64,000 nt of DNA from Hirsutella rhossiliensis (Eukaryota > Ascomycota > Sordariomycetes > Hypocreales > Ophiocordycipitaceae): assembly GCF_020360975.1 (NCBI RefSeq), contig NW_025408669.1:8122001-8186000 (forward strand), given 5' to 3'. Positions within the stretch are counted from its first letter, which is position 1; every line of letters starts with the position of its first letter. The notes beneath the pieces are model-generated. The model ran no database searches. It saw only the letters and a list, made by a program, of their open reading frames with translations, and was not told the DNA's origin. The translations under genes were made by a program, and so were the position numbers. Shown here piece by piece: positions 50,751-60,499 of the stretch.

Positions 50751-51410
50751 TTACCTTATACTACTAGATGTATCGTTTTTCTTCTTAGGTATTGGTGCGC
50801 CACCCTGTTGCGGCAAGCGAAAGTCTGACCAATAATCTAGGATATTAATAGACGTAACGCCCTTAGCATCAACCCTTGCCTGGCTCGGAATTGGCGTGCC
50901 CTCTTTGCCTGGTTGAGGGAACTTTTTGTCGAATTCTTTAAATGGTAGGCCCTTCGGGTTGTTGTTAAGATACTCGCCGCGGAGTTGGTCGAAACGTTTA
51001 AGGGTTTTGTCGATGTATTCAACGCTGCCGAGACCGTAGTGCTGCTCGCACTTATTGCAACCTAAGAAGTCGGATTGCAAAGTGGAGCTGTTGCTAAACA
51101 GACATTCTTTCTGAGCTGCAACATTCTCCTCAAATGGCTTCTGCTGGCAGAAGCCAAAAATCTCCTGCGCCGAAATGCAAGGATACTTCAGGACTTTGAT
51201 AGGCTTCTCCGACGAGTCCTTCTGGAGGATTTGACCCCCGCTATTTTGGTAGCAGGCATCGCCGAACTTTTGTGGCACCTGGACTTTGGCAACATGGTCA
51301 TCGGGCAAGGCGGGCAGGCGCTCGGGAACCAGTGGAAGGTCGGATGACTGCTGGGCCATGCTCCCCTGCAATATATGGAAGAAGCCGAAAATAAAATGCA
51401 ACAAAATCAT
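50751..51410 (-). CDS. Putative small secreted cysteine-containing protein
   Basis: An intact 219-codon frame on the minus strand. Residues 1-19 form a hydrophobic signal peptide (M-I-L-L-H-F-I-F-G-F-F-H-I-L), with likely cleavage after S-M-A before Q-Q-S. The mature part has six cysteines (53, 78, 88, 103, 118, 121), an even number suiting disulfides, and no membrane segment. The motif N-N-N-P-K-G-x-P-F at about 149-157 and an I-N-I-L-D/S-Y block near 188-193 recur in the broken relative at 53811-54875. The C-terminus is short and basic (P-K-K-K-N). Met1 was chosen because the signal peptide precedes Met18. CAG and CAA codons are intact, unlike all neighbours, so purifying selection or recent arrival is likely. 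The function is unknown. Secreted location and repeat-rich context suggest an effector-like or extracellular protein. Confidence 0.8.
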   Translation of the reverse strand: MILLHFIFGFFHILQGSMAQQSSDLPLVPERLPALPDDHVAKVQVPQKFGDACYQNSGGQILQKDSSEKPIKVLKYPCISAQEIFGFCQQKPFEENVAAQKECLFSNSSTLQSDFLGCNKCEQHYGLGSVEYIDKTLKRFDQLRGEYLNNNPKGLPFKEFDKKFPQPGKEGTPIPSQARVDAKGVTSINILDYWSDFRLPQQGGAPIPKKKNDTSSSIR

Positions 51411-51464
51411 TGCACTGTCTGTGCTTTTAATATGAGGAAATTCTTTTTATGTCGCGCACGATCA

Positions 51465-51472
51465 TATATATA
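51465..51472 (-). promoter_or_regulatory. Possible TATA box of the secreted-protein gene
   Basis: TATATATA lies about 55 bp upstream of the start codon on the minus strand, a plausible core-promoter spacing in a filamentous fungus. AT-rich sequence elsewhere makes chance occurrence possible. Confidence 0.35.
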
Positions 51473-52291
51473 CCTATGCTAGGGGCGTAGGGGTAGGTGA
51501 ATTCGGGCCTGCGTTTTATAGCTATATGTAAACTAGTCGTCGGAAGAATATTGTCCGTGAATGAGTAGTTTTCAGGGCGTTTATGACAGATCGTCTAGCC
51601 CTATTAAGCAAATAACACGCTTGTAAGGAGCCGAGTAACCTGTGTTAAGAACCATCCGGCAATCTGAAACAAAGCGCATGACGCAATACATGTAACGACG
51701 TGAGTCAAGGAGGCTGATCTTTCCATGTCATGTTATACACCTATGTTCCAAGAAGGGGGAAGTTCCACGTTTGATTCCATTTATATAGGCCCTGACTGGC
51801 TAGTTTACCAGTCTGACTATCTAGTACACTAAAAAGTGGGACAGTGTGGCTGGTCAAGGCGCAGCGGCGATACCGCATGCGCGCGTTCCCTGCGCCTACC
51901 TCGCGCCCTCCGCCTCAGAAAATTGCATCCTCGCTAACTTCGCTAATACGAAACTATTCGCATCGCGATTTTCGCTGTAAGCAGCCACCGCGATAGAGCC
52001 TCTATTTAACACGAGATCAGAGAAAACATCGAACGCAGCGAGTCTACGAGAGCGTCAGCGGAATCACCGCCGCTAAGAGGAAGCTGCAATAACGAGAGAG
52101 GGGTTACTATACCTTTAATGCCTCGGTGCCCCGTAGGTGCGAATAGCTTTACTTTCTATAGAAAAGAGCTCAAAGATATGCTAAAGAGTATTGCTATCTA
52201 TATAAAGACACATCGCTATTCGTATAAAAGCCCTATTTTTAAGATACGTACTAACACCAGCCCGCCCCGCCTATTTATACCGCGCCCGCAT
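51473..52291. other. GC-richer unique-looking sequence, no gene assigned
   Basis: This looks single-copy within the window and mostly lacks TA-conversion. A small hairpin GACTGG...CCAGTC is at 51794-51813. Between 51840 and 52090 the sequence is GC-rich and without long frames. A 76-codon frame at 52118-52348 has no recognisable domain and overlaps one arm of an inverted repeat, so it is not called. Confidence 0.45.
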
Positions 52292-52327
52292 CCCTTTAGC
52301 TGCGCGAAGACCGCACCAAGGTCACGG
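52292..52327 (+). repeat. 36-bp inverted repeat, left arm
   Basis: Inverted copy of 52905-52940 with one mismatch (an A for G transition). It contains GCGCGAAGACCGCACCAAGG. Arms are 577 bp apart. Confidence 0.9.
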
Positions 52328-52904
52328 GCAGGGATGCTGGCCAATTAAGACGGCCCGCTATAAAGGGTATATAGTTTTACTAGCAAATAGAGCTATGATA
52401 GAAGTCCTAGCAACGCGGGCCTGTATAAATCGCTATATTGCACTGGTCACATCCCTTCCTTGTCTTCGTCGGCTGCTTGTTGCCGCTGGCAGTCCCCAGC
52501 GGCTTGCATTGACTCTGTGATCTTGGCTGCCCAGCTTTGAAGCCTTGGCAAGCAACGCAGGGCGAGCCTTTGGACCGTTGGACGTGTTTATGCTGTGAAA
52601 TAGGTGTAAATGCGTCCCTAGCTCGAAACCGTTGTCTTGAGCCGCCTGCTTTTGAGGCTCTGGGGGAAAATCAGGCATAACTGTGCTGTCAGCTGCCTGC
52701 TCGCGCTGACGGTGGTCTAGCCGCACGAAGAGGGCTTTGTCGAAGCTATTTATAATAGCTTAGGAAGGCTTTGACGGCGGTAGGTCTTGTTGCGGCTCTA
52801 TTAGGAATTGCGTAGAGCTTTGCAGTAGAAATTGGCTGCGTAAGGTTTTCCTTCTGCTGCAGCCAACATGGCCTGTATCTGCATTGTAGCTACGTACTAT
52901 AGGG
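52328..52904. other. Spacer between inverted-repeat arms
   Basis: A GC-richer interval holding a 97-codon frame on the minus strand (52433-52726) with no signal peptide or known motif. It may be part of a non-autonomous element delimited by the arms or a Helitron segment. Confidence 0.4.
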
Positions 52905-52940
52905 CCGTGACCTTGGTGCGGTCTTCGCGCAGCCAAAGGG
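52905..52940 (-). repeat. 36-bp inverted repeat, right arm
   Basis: Inverted copy of 52292-52327, with one mismatch. It lies immediately before the Helitron-like remnant. Confidence 0.9.
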
Positions 52941-52952
52941 AAAGGGCGTGGC

Positions 52953-53455
52953 TTGGCTATGGCACGCTGCAAGGAGCTTTGGTTCGATATGAAGCGAAAT
53001 AGCTTGAAAGTCTGCGGCAGCTGCCTTGGCCGAGACAGGAAGAGGTCCCCTAACGAGCCCTACTTCTTTAGCGCTGCAAATAACCTTGACTTTAGGGAAG
53101 TCCCCGGCAACAGTTTGCTCGCGATTTCCGGGTACGCCGCTCATGCCTGTTAGCCTGGCTGCATAACCTACAACGTCACCACCCGGGCTATCGCGATATC
53201 GTTGTGACCCAGAATCGTCTGCAACGGCTTCCTCTTAACGGAGGCATAGTTGCTTCCATTGCCAGCCAAGTAGCTGACATACCTGACTGCGAGGTCCCCC
53301 AAGGTCCCGTCGAGGAGGTTGTAGAAGAGGATCCTAGCGATCCCGGCGCATCAGCGATCCCGACTTTGCAGGTCACTGATACCGAATTGAACGCTCTGCA
53401 GTCTCGATTTCTTCAAGAGACCCCTAACCCCGAGCGTATGACTGATCTGGGATAG
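52953..53455 (+). pseudogene. Helitron-associated N-terminal domain remnant (DUF6570-like)
   Basis: The plus strand reads C-K-E-L-W-F-D-M, then V-C-G-S-C, then F-S-A-A-N-N-L-D-F-x-E-V-P to about 53100. After a frame change near 53140 it reads A-W-L-H-N-L-Q-R-H-H-P-G-Y-R-D-I-V-V, then Q-N-R-L-Q-R-L-P-x-N-G, and a stop at 53453. These match the layout I know for the Cys-rich segment before the Helitron_like_N region in fungal Helitron replicase-helicases. The middle of the domain is missing, and neither Rep nor helicase motifs follow, so this is an internally deleted fragment. Family assignment is from memory of motifs. Confidence 0.55.
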
Positions 53456-53810
53456 GGCTCATTTCCCCTGTGTGACATCCCAGGTCTGGACGAACCTCAA
53501 GACCACCTACTTCTATTCTCCGATACAGAAAAATGTAGATCGATTCTGTATACACCATTTAGTATTGCTGCAACGTCTAATAATATTTTCAATGGTTGTG
53601 TTGGTTGCAGGATTAATTTTTGCTATGGCTTGCCGGTCGGACAATCCGTTGCATGACATGGTGCATGACGCGGTGAGGTTCGTTATCGGTCAGTCCCGAC
53701 AATAGTCTACTACGTGAAAGAATGACTAATTCATACAGGAAGCCGGAATGATAAATGATACAAAGAAAGGTGCTCTGGAGGAGAGTGTCAAGCGTATTTA
53801 TAGTATATAC

Positions 53811-54875
53811 TCATGGGAAAGCTAGTTGATCTAAACTTTCTGCTTGCCTTGCATCCTACTCGCAATAAGGCGCAGAATCCTGGTCGGCGGCTTTAGACTC
53901 AACCTAGTTCGTAGCCGAGTTGGCCTTGGGACTTCAGCCGCCACCAACATTGCCGTTACCGCTAAGCCGATTGTCGATGGCGGCCGTGAAAGCGGGTCTA
54001 ATGTGGGTTTCGACGTATTCCTTGCCGTCACCAATAGCAGCGGGGCTGACAGGAGTAAAGCTGCTCATAGTCTCGGGCAAGTAAGAGCAACTATCGAGGT
54101 TAACGGCGCCGAGGCTATTTAGAGTAACCTCTACCAGGGAATCACCCTAGAGCTCGGACGCCTTCTAATAAGTCTCGGGAAGAACCCTCTAGCTGATCGG
54201 CTTAAGCTTAACAGCGTTGTTAGAGGCTTCTAGGCTCTTCTGCAGACTGGCGTGGGACTGGCCGGGAGCTGCGCAAGTGACATAGATCTAGAGTTCGCAT
54301 GCCACCTCTATGGTGACGATAGCGGTCTCGTTGGCCGAGTTAGAGGCATTGACGGCGACCTTGACCTCGCTATTGCCGGACGAGAATCCGCCTCGGTAAG
54401 AGAGCTTCACGGTGGTCGTTTCAAACTTATGCTCCTCGACTTCCTGGGGGGCCTTACGCTCCTCCGTGCCGTTCTTAGGGAAGAGAGCAGGGGGGGTAGC
54501 GGGAGCAGAAGTGGTGGCGGCGGGAGCAGCCTTAGGCGAACTAGCCTACTGCGGTAGTTAGGGCGCGGGGCAATAGCTAAGAATGTTTATGTCTATAACG
54601 CCTTTTTCGTCGATGTTGGCCGTGTTAGGGACCTAGGCGGGCTTGATGCTTTTGCGGAGCCTGGCAGCTACTTCGGCGAAGGGGCGGCCCTTAGGGTTAT
54701 TGTTAACAAACTAGTCCTTAAGGTCGTTTAAGTACTTTTCGGCGTCGGCTAGGGTGCCCCCGCGACCGTTACCGTTAAGGTTTCGATAGGCGATATAGCA
54801 CTTATAGTTAGACTCGTACGTAGAGTCGGTGTTAAAAAGGCAACTCTTTATGCCCTCGATATTATTAGAGAACTA
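53811..54875 (-). pseudogene. RIP-disabled relative of the secreted-protein gene
   Basis: On the minus strand one frame runs about 355 codons with about ten in-frame stops, nearly all TAG where Gln would fit. The first 110 codons match the intact gene: K-S-C-L-F-N-T-D-S-T-Y, L-K-D then F-V-N-N-N-P-K-G-R-P-F, D-E-K-G-V-I-D-I-N-I-L-S-Y. The rest goes beyond the intact gene: a Pro/Ala/Thr linker, then a segment rich in E-V-K-V-A-V-N-A-S-N-S-A-N-E-T, and a Cys-containing tail ending at a TGA at 53811-53813. The signal peptide and first Cys block are missing at the 5' end. Function unknown; not expressible as a full protein. Confidence 0.75.
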
Positions 54876-55099
54876 CGAATAAAAAAACATTATCACGTCT
54901 TATCGGCTAACTTTTCGAACTAAGCCTAAAACACGAAAAAAGCATAGGCCTAGAACCCTCGCGAATAGCGTATTACGCCCACCTAAGTATAGCCTCGCGC
55001 AGCTACTAGCGGGTGCGTAATATACTACCGAAGTTTATAACTTAGGCTAGGTTTTCCCTTATATAGGTAGAAAACTCTTCCCTGCCCTCGCTAACTAAG
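54876..55099. other. Flank between pseudogene and TRIM-2
   Basis: Intermediate GC, no assigned gene. The 5' part of the pseudogene should lie here but no signal peptide or matching Cys block was found. Confidence 0.4.
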
Positions 55100-55104
55100 G
55101 GTAT

Positions 55105-55197
55105 TATTAAGATAAGGGCCTATAATACGCGTTAGTAATACCTCTATTAAGGGTGCCCTTATTTTATATAGTATAGCGGTATTTTACTAGCTTAATA
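55105..55197 (+). repeat. TRIM-2 left terminal direct repeat
   Basis: 93 bp starting TATTAAGATAAGGG and ending AGCTTAATA; partner at 62432-62524. Confidence 0.9.
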
Positions 55198-55205
55198 GTT
55201 ATAAG
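55198..55205 (+). other. TRIM-2 primer-binding site, interrupted by Gypsy-C
   Basis: GTTATAAG joined to CCCGG (62166-62170) restores a 13-base site complementary to the initiator-Met tRNA anticodon stem-loop apart from one transition. Gypsy-C duplicated ATAAG within it. Confidence 0.85.
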
Positions 55206-55391
55206 TATAAGAGTCTTTAACTATTATAGGTTATAGGCTTAGGCTATAGCCTAAGCTATATAGTTATATATAGAGGGCCGGATCCCGTACGTATATATAC
55301 GGGCTAGCCGCGTATAGGAGAGCTCTATATAGCTTATTAATATTATCCTACGAACGGTACCTACGCGTATGCCTTTGCCTACTCCGTGATA
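55206..55391 (+). repeat. Gypsy-C 5' LTR
   Basis: 186 bp, direct repeat of 61975-62160. ATAGCTTAT at 55329-55337 is complementary to ATAAGCTAT just downstream of the LTR (55394-55402). Confidence 0.94.
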
Positions 55392-55539
55392 GTATAAGCT
55401 ATTAATTAATAGATCTAATAGATATCTCTTTAAAGAGGGCGCCTCCCCCTTAAGGAAGCACTCCGCCCCTCCCTAGACGGATAGGAAGTATCGTAGCTAT
55501 CCTAGAAGCGATTAAAAGCGCGATGGCTAGCGAGAAGGA

Positions 55540-58500
55540 CGAGGTTCTTACTATACTAAGGGAGCCGTCTATAAGACTAGCTTTAACCCCTATAACCTCT
55601 ATAACGCCGGTTATAGCGGCGATACTATTAATAAGGAAGCCGCTCCCTTAGCCGACTTAGGACGGTAAGCTAGAGTCTTTTTACTTCTTCCTTAGCTAGC
55701 TATAGACGAAGTTTATAACTAACGAGAAATAGGGCCTAAATAGCTATTACGATATAGCGTAGTATTTACTCCTCTATACGCTACTAGAGCCCTAGATATA
55801 GCGGATCTCTAGATTCTAAGATAAGGGCGGCCTAAGGGGTAGACGCGACCTATAAGACTTCTTTTAATACCTTATATATACGTTCGGCAACGTATAGGAG
55901 CGGGAGAAAGCGTAAGATAGGCTATAGACCCTTAAGTAAAGAGACGGATAAACCTTTAGCGAATTCCTTCTTAATTTTAAAGAGACGCTCTTATAGGTAG
56001 CGGGGACTATAGTATAGGAAGATAGCGCGAAGCTTATATAGCTATAGAATTCGATTATACTAGCCTTATAAGAGCTACTTATCCTTATAATTATACCTAC
56101 TAACTATAGCGAGTATATAAGCTAGTTAATAAAGGTAGCTTAGGGCTATAAGTAGACGCTACGTTTCTAGAAGCTCTATAAGCGCACGTTATATAGTAGC
56201 GATAGGATTACTACCTCTTTATAAGATAAATAACCGGCTATTAATATAGATAGGGATACCCTAATATCGGCTACCTATATAGACTAGGCTAGACGCGGTA
56301 AGAAGACGCTATTAACTACCCCCTATACCGCCCTATACTCTAAGTAGCGGGCGAAGTAGGTAACGAGCGAGGAAATCGGGAAGAGGAAGGCTAATAGCCG
56401 CTACCTACGTTATAGAGTATCTATATACTTTATATTAAAATGCCCCTTCTTTTTAGCTAAGCGGCCTATAGCGGTTTAAATAGCGAAGATAAAACCGCTC
56501 CTTGCCTTAGATAATAAGGAGGACTCCGCCCCCTTAGGCTTAAAGGAAAAAAAGTAGGTCTAGAGTAAAGATAGGCTCTAGAGCCCTAATTACTAGTACT
56601 AGTAAAGGAGAAGGAAGAATTATCTACCTATATAAAAGAGGAGCCTATTTTAATATAGGTTATAATTAATAACTCCTTACCTATTACCGCTTTTATAGAT
56701 AAGGGCTATTAGTACTACGCCGTAGTTAACGAGGCGCTTATATAAGAGATATAAGTACTAGTAGAAAAGATCGCCCTAAAGTAAGTAAAGGGCGCCTTAA
56801 GCGCGATAGAGGGTATAGTAATTAAGGGTATTATATAGCTAGCTATAGAGGTCGATAGTTACTATAAGCTTATTATAGCTTATATAATCCCTTAACTAGA
56901 GTTTCCCTTAATCTTTAGGAAACCTTAGTTATTATATATAGAGTTATACTTAGTTTTATACTAAAGAAAGCTATAGTTTAGGCCTATATAATAGTAGGTC
57001 CGCTATAATAATAGTTCTATAGGTATAGGACTAAGCGTATAAGCTTTATACTTAGTATAAGAAGTCCTTACCTCTATCTTCGTAGGAACTATATAATAAG
57101 TAAAGTAGGGGTAAGGCCGGGTAGCGGCTAATATGGCGGTCTACGTAGTTAGCTTAGCGGATATTAATAAGGCCCTTTAGATAAAAAAGCTAAAGTCGCC
57201 CTCTAAGCTATAGTAATAGATACTAGAGCGCTTTTATAACCTTCTACTACTATTTAAGTTTTAAAAAGTAAATAAGCTTAACCTATATAAGCTAGGGGTA
57301 GACTATAGGATCGTACTCTATATTAATAAGAAGGGGTAAGAACTACCTATACCGTTTAGACCGCTATATAGTATATTATATATAGAGCTACTAGTACTAA
57401 AGAACACGCTAAGGGACCTCTTAAATAAGGGTTTTATTTAAGTAAGTAGCTCCGAAGTAAGAGCGCCGGTCCTATTTATACGTAAACTAAGGGGCGGGAT
57501 ATAGTCTTATTACGACTATAAGGCTCTAAACGTAATTATAAGGCTAGACCGCTACCCCTTACCCTTAATCTTAGATATACTCTATAACCTTTTAAAGGTA
57601 AAGTAGTTTACGAAGCTAAATATAAAATAAGCGTTTTATAAGGTATAGATCTTAGAAGGTAATAAGTAGAAAACGGCGTTCTATATACGCTATAGCTTAT
57701 TTAAGTAGCTTATAACGCCCTTTAGCCTCTTAAGAGCGCCCGCTACCTTCTAGCGTTATATTAATAATATACTTTAGGACTTCCTCGATAAGTTCGCCTT
57801 TATATATATAGATAATATCCTTATTTATACGAGCGGCTCCTATAAGAACTATATATATAAAGTATAAAGGGTCTTAAAGCGCCTCTAACTTTATAGGCTT
57901 TACCTTAACCTAGATAAGTACGAATTTAAGGTTAAGAGGGTTAAGTACCTAGGCTTTATTATCTATATAGGCGTAGGTATATAGGCAGACCCTATAAAGA
58001 TCTAAGCGATTTAGGACTAAGCTACCCTAACTATATAGATAGGTATATAGAGCTTCCTTAGGTTTACGAACTATTATAGGATATTTATTAAGGGCTTCTC
58101 CTATATTATAATGCCCTTAAACGAGATTACTAAGAAGCGGACTGCTTTTCGCTAAGGGCCTATATAAGAAGGAGCGTTCTTTATACTTAAGGACTTATTC
58201 TCTTAAGCCCTAGTACTACTTTAGTAGGACTTCGACCGGTCTATATTAGTTAAAGCGGACTATAGCGGCTAAGTACTTAGAGGAACGCTCTCTTAGGAGG
58301 TAAATAGGCAGAAGTAACTAATAGCGTTCTACTCCTATAAGCTAACCCTAGTAAAGCGAAATTACGCTATTTACGATAAGGAGATACTAGTAATTATTAG
58401 CTACCTTAAGTAATAGTAAGTAGAGCTCTAGAGCTATAAGAGCTTTAAGGTTCTTATAAACTATAAGAACCTTAAGTACTTTATAACTCGCTAGTACCTC

Positions 58501-60400
58501 TTAGAGCGGTAAGCCTATTAGGCGGAGTATCTCTTATACTTTAACTTCTTAATTAAGTACCGCCTTAAGCGGGACTCTACGGTCCTAAATATACTTTCTT
58601 AAAAGGATTAAGACCGGCTAATAGGAGCGGATATCGAGGCCTAGGATCTATAGCTTATCCTATAAAAAGTACTATAGACTTATATAGGAGCCTCTTTAGT
58701 AGAGGAAGATATAGTGCTAGCGAATAAGCTCCCCCCTATACCCTTACCTTAGTTTAGCGAGGAGGGATAAACCGGCCTAGGAGCGCGCGCGGCGAGAGTA
58801 TTCTAAGATAAGGCCCTTTAACGCTTATAGGATAGGATAGCGGCTCTAGACTATACCTATAAAAGCGTACGCCGTGCCGTTAAGTCTAGCGCTCGATGCC
58901 TAGATCTAAAGCTAAAGCTAAAGGTATAAGTAGCCGACTACTATATCGACCTATAAGGGTATCTACGCTAGTAGGGGAGACTATAGGTACCGGGCGTACT
59001 ATATACTATAGAAGCTAAAGAGAAGGAGGGACCGCTAAAGCTAGACGAACGGAACGAGCTTTAAGGGAGGCTAGTCTAACTTATCTATAACTCTAGCGTT
59101 ATAGGTTACCTAGGTAGATAAGGTATAGTAGTAGGCCTTATAAGGGACTTTTACTAGCTCCTTTTATAGTACTATATTCGTTGCTTCCTCTATAACTACG
59201 ATATCTATAGCCGTATAAAGATCTAAAGGGCGTAGCTTAAAGGGCTACTTAAGTAGCTTCCGGTACCTAACTAGTTCTATACGTATATATAGATAGACTT
59301 TATAATAGACCTCTTACTTATAAAGGGCGGCAACCGCTATATATAGGTAATTAAGGACTAACTTAATAAGTCTATAATATTAAAGCTAATACTATCTATA
59401 GATATAAAGTCCTATATAGAGCGCTTCTTATAGTACTAGGCTTACTCGTATAGCTAGCTAGCCTTTATTATAAGTAATAAGGGATCGAATTAAACTAGCT
59501 ACTTTTAGTAGTACCTATACTAGCTACTTTAAATTATATAGCTACTTAGTATAGTATATTACCTATAGACTAATAGAGGGCTTAAGAGGGTTAACTAAGA
59601 GGCGTAGGCTTACCTATAGGCTATTATAGCCTATAACTAAGTAAACTAAGACTAGTAGCTCCCTATAGCTTAACTTATATTAAATAGTAGACTATATACC
59701 TTTATTAAGATAGCCCCTTTCTTTATAATATATAGCTTCGAACTACCTTTATTAGTTCCTTTTACTATAAACGTACTAGTAAAGTAGTATAGTAATTCGT
59801 TATTAAAGGGCCGCGCCTCTACGTTTATATAAAAGCTATAAGAGACTATAGATTATTATTAATCCGCGATAGCCGCCGCGGTATAAGATTAAGAGCGGCA
59901 CGCTAATAAAACTAAGGCCCTAGTAGATAGGTTCGCGGTAAGAGATAAGGTATAGCTAGACCTCTATAACTATAGGTTAGTACGACTAAATAAGAAGCTT
60001 AACTAGCTATATATAAAGTTTATAGTATAAAGGGTTATTAGCCTATAGGTTATAGAGCTCGTTAGTCTTTTAATAGGGGTTTATAATAAGATTAATATAG
60101 ACCTCTTTTATAGAGCTTCCTTTAACCCGCTACCTAGATAAGAAATAATAAACGCCTAACTACTTATAATTAAAGTAGAGGGAGAGGATAAGTTTAAGGT
60201 TAAAGAGATATAGGCCGCGCGCTAGAAAAAGGTTAGTAAGGGGAAACGCTAAGAGGTCCTCGTTAAGTAGCGCGGGTATCTCGACCCTATATAAGAACCT
60301 ATATATAAGTTTATAAGAACTATAGCCCTTAATAAGTTTAAAGCCTTATTTAGAATAGTAGATAAGAATAATAGACTAATAGACTACTAATAGTAGCTTA
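55540..60400 (+). pseudogene. Gypsy-C gag-pol with chromodomain, RIP-disabled
   Basis: Gag begins about 55520 (M-A-S-E-K-D-E-V-L-T-I-L) and includes F-G-N-V-x-E-R-E-R and an F-S-E-F-L-like block. A protease-like I-T-A-F-I-D-K-G is near 56685. RT at 57600-57835 reads F-T-K-L-N-I-K, K-T-A-F-Y-I-R-Y, A-P-A-T-F-Q-R-Y-I-N and F-I-Y-I-D-N-I-L-I-Y. Y-I-D-N stands for Y-V-D-D. RNase H near 58250-58400 has D-Y-S-G, G-T-L-S and N-Y-A-I-Y-D-K-E-I-L. Integrase lies at about 59050-59700. The chromodomain at 60190-60320 reads V-L-V-K-x-R-G-Y-L-D-P-x-x-E-P. Numerous TAG stops at Gln/Trp positions. Confidence 0.9.
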
Positions 60401-60499
60401 GGCTAAGACTACGAAGTAAGTAAAGTAAAGTAAGTAGTTACGATAACGCGAGCGTAATTATATAAGTAAAGATAAAAATAGTGTTTATTTTAAGGCGGA

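Noticed and set aside
50837..51022. 61-codon minus-strand frame
   Set aside because: Alternative frame inside the 219-codon gene.
51075..51347. 90-codon plus-strand frame
   Set aside because: Antisense to the intact secreted-protein gene, which has a signal peptide, ordered cysteines and a conserved relative.
52118..52348. 76-codon plus-strand frame
   Set aside because: Its C-terminal part is the inverted-repeat arm; no domain, no homolog visible in the window.
52433..53144. Minus-strand frames of 97, 70 and 84 codons
   Set aside because: They overlap the Helitron-like remnant on the other strand or the inverted-repeat arm and show no family features.
53472..53705. 77-codon plus-strand frame with a hydrophobic stretch
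   Set aside because: No recognised domain, no clear link to the Helitron-like remnant upstream; could be an exon but nothing in the sequence supports it.
53844..54557. Plus-strand frames of 92 and 101 codons
   Set aside because: They are antisense to the longer minus-strand pseudogene, whose protein matches the intact neighbour.
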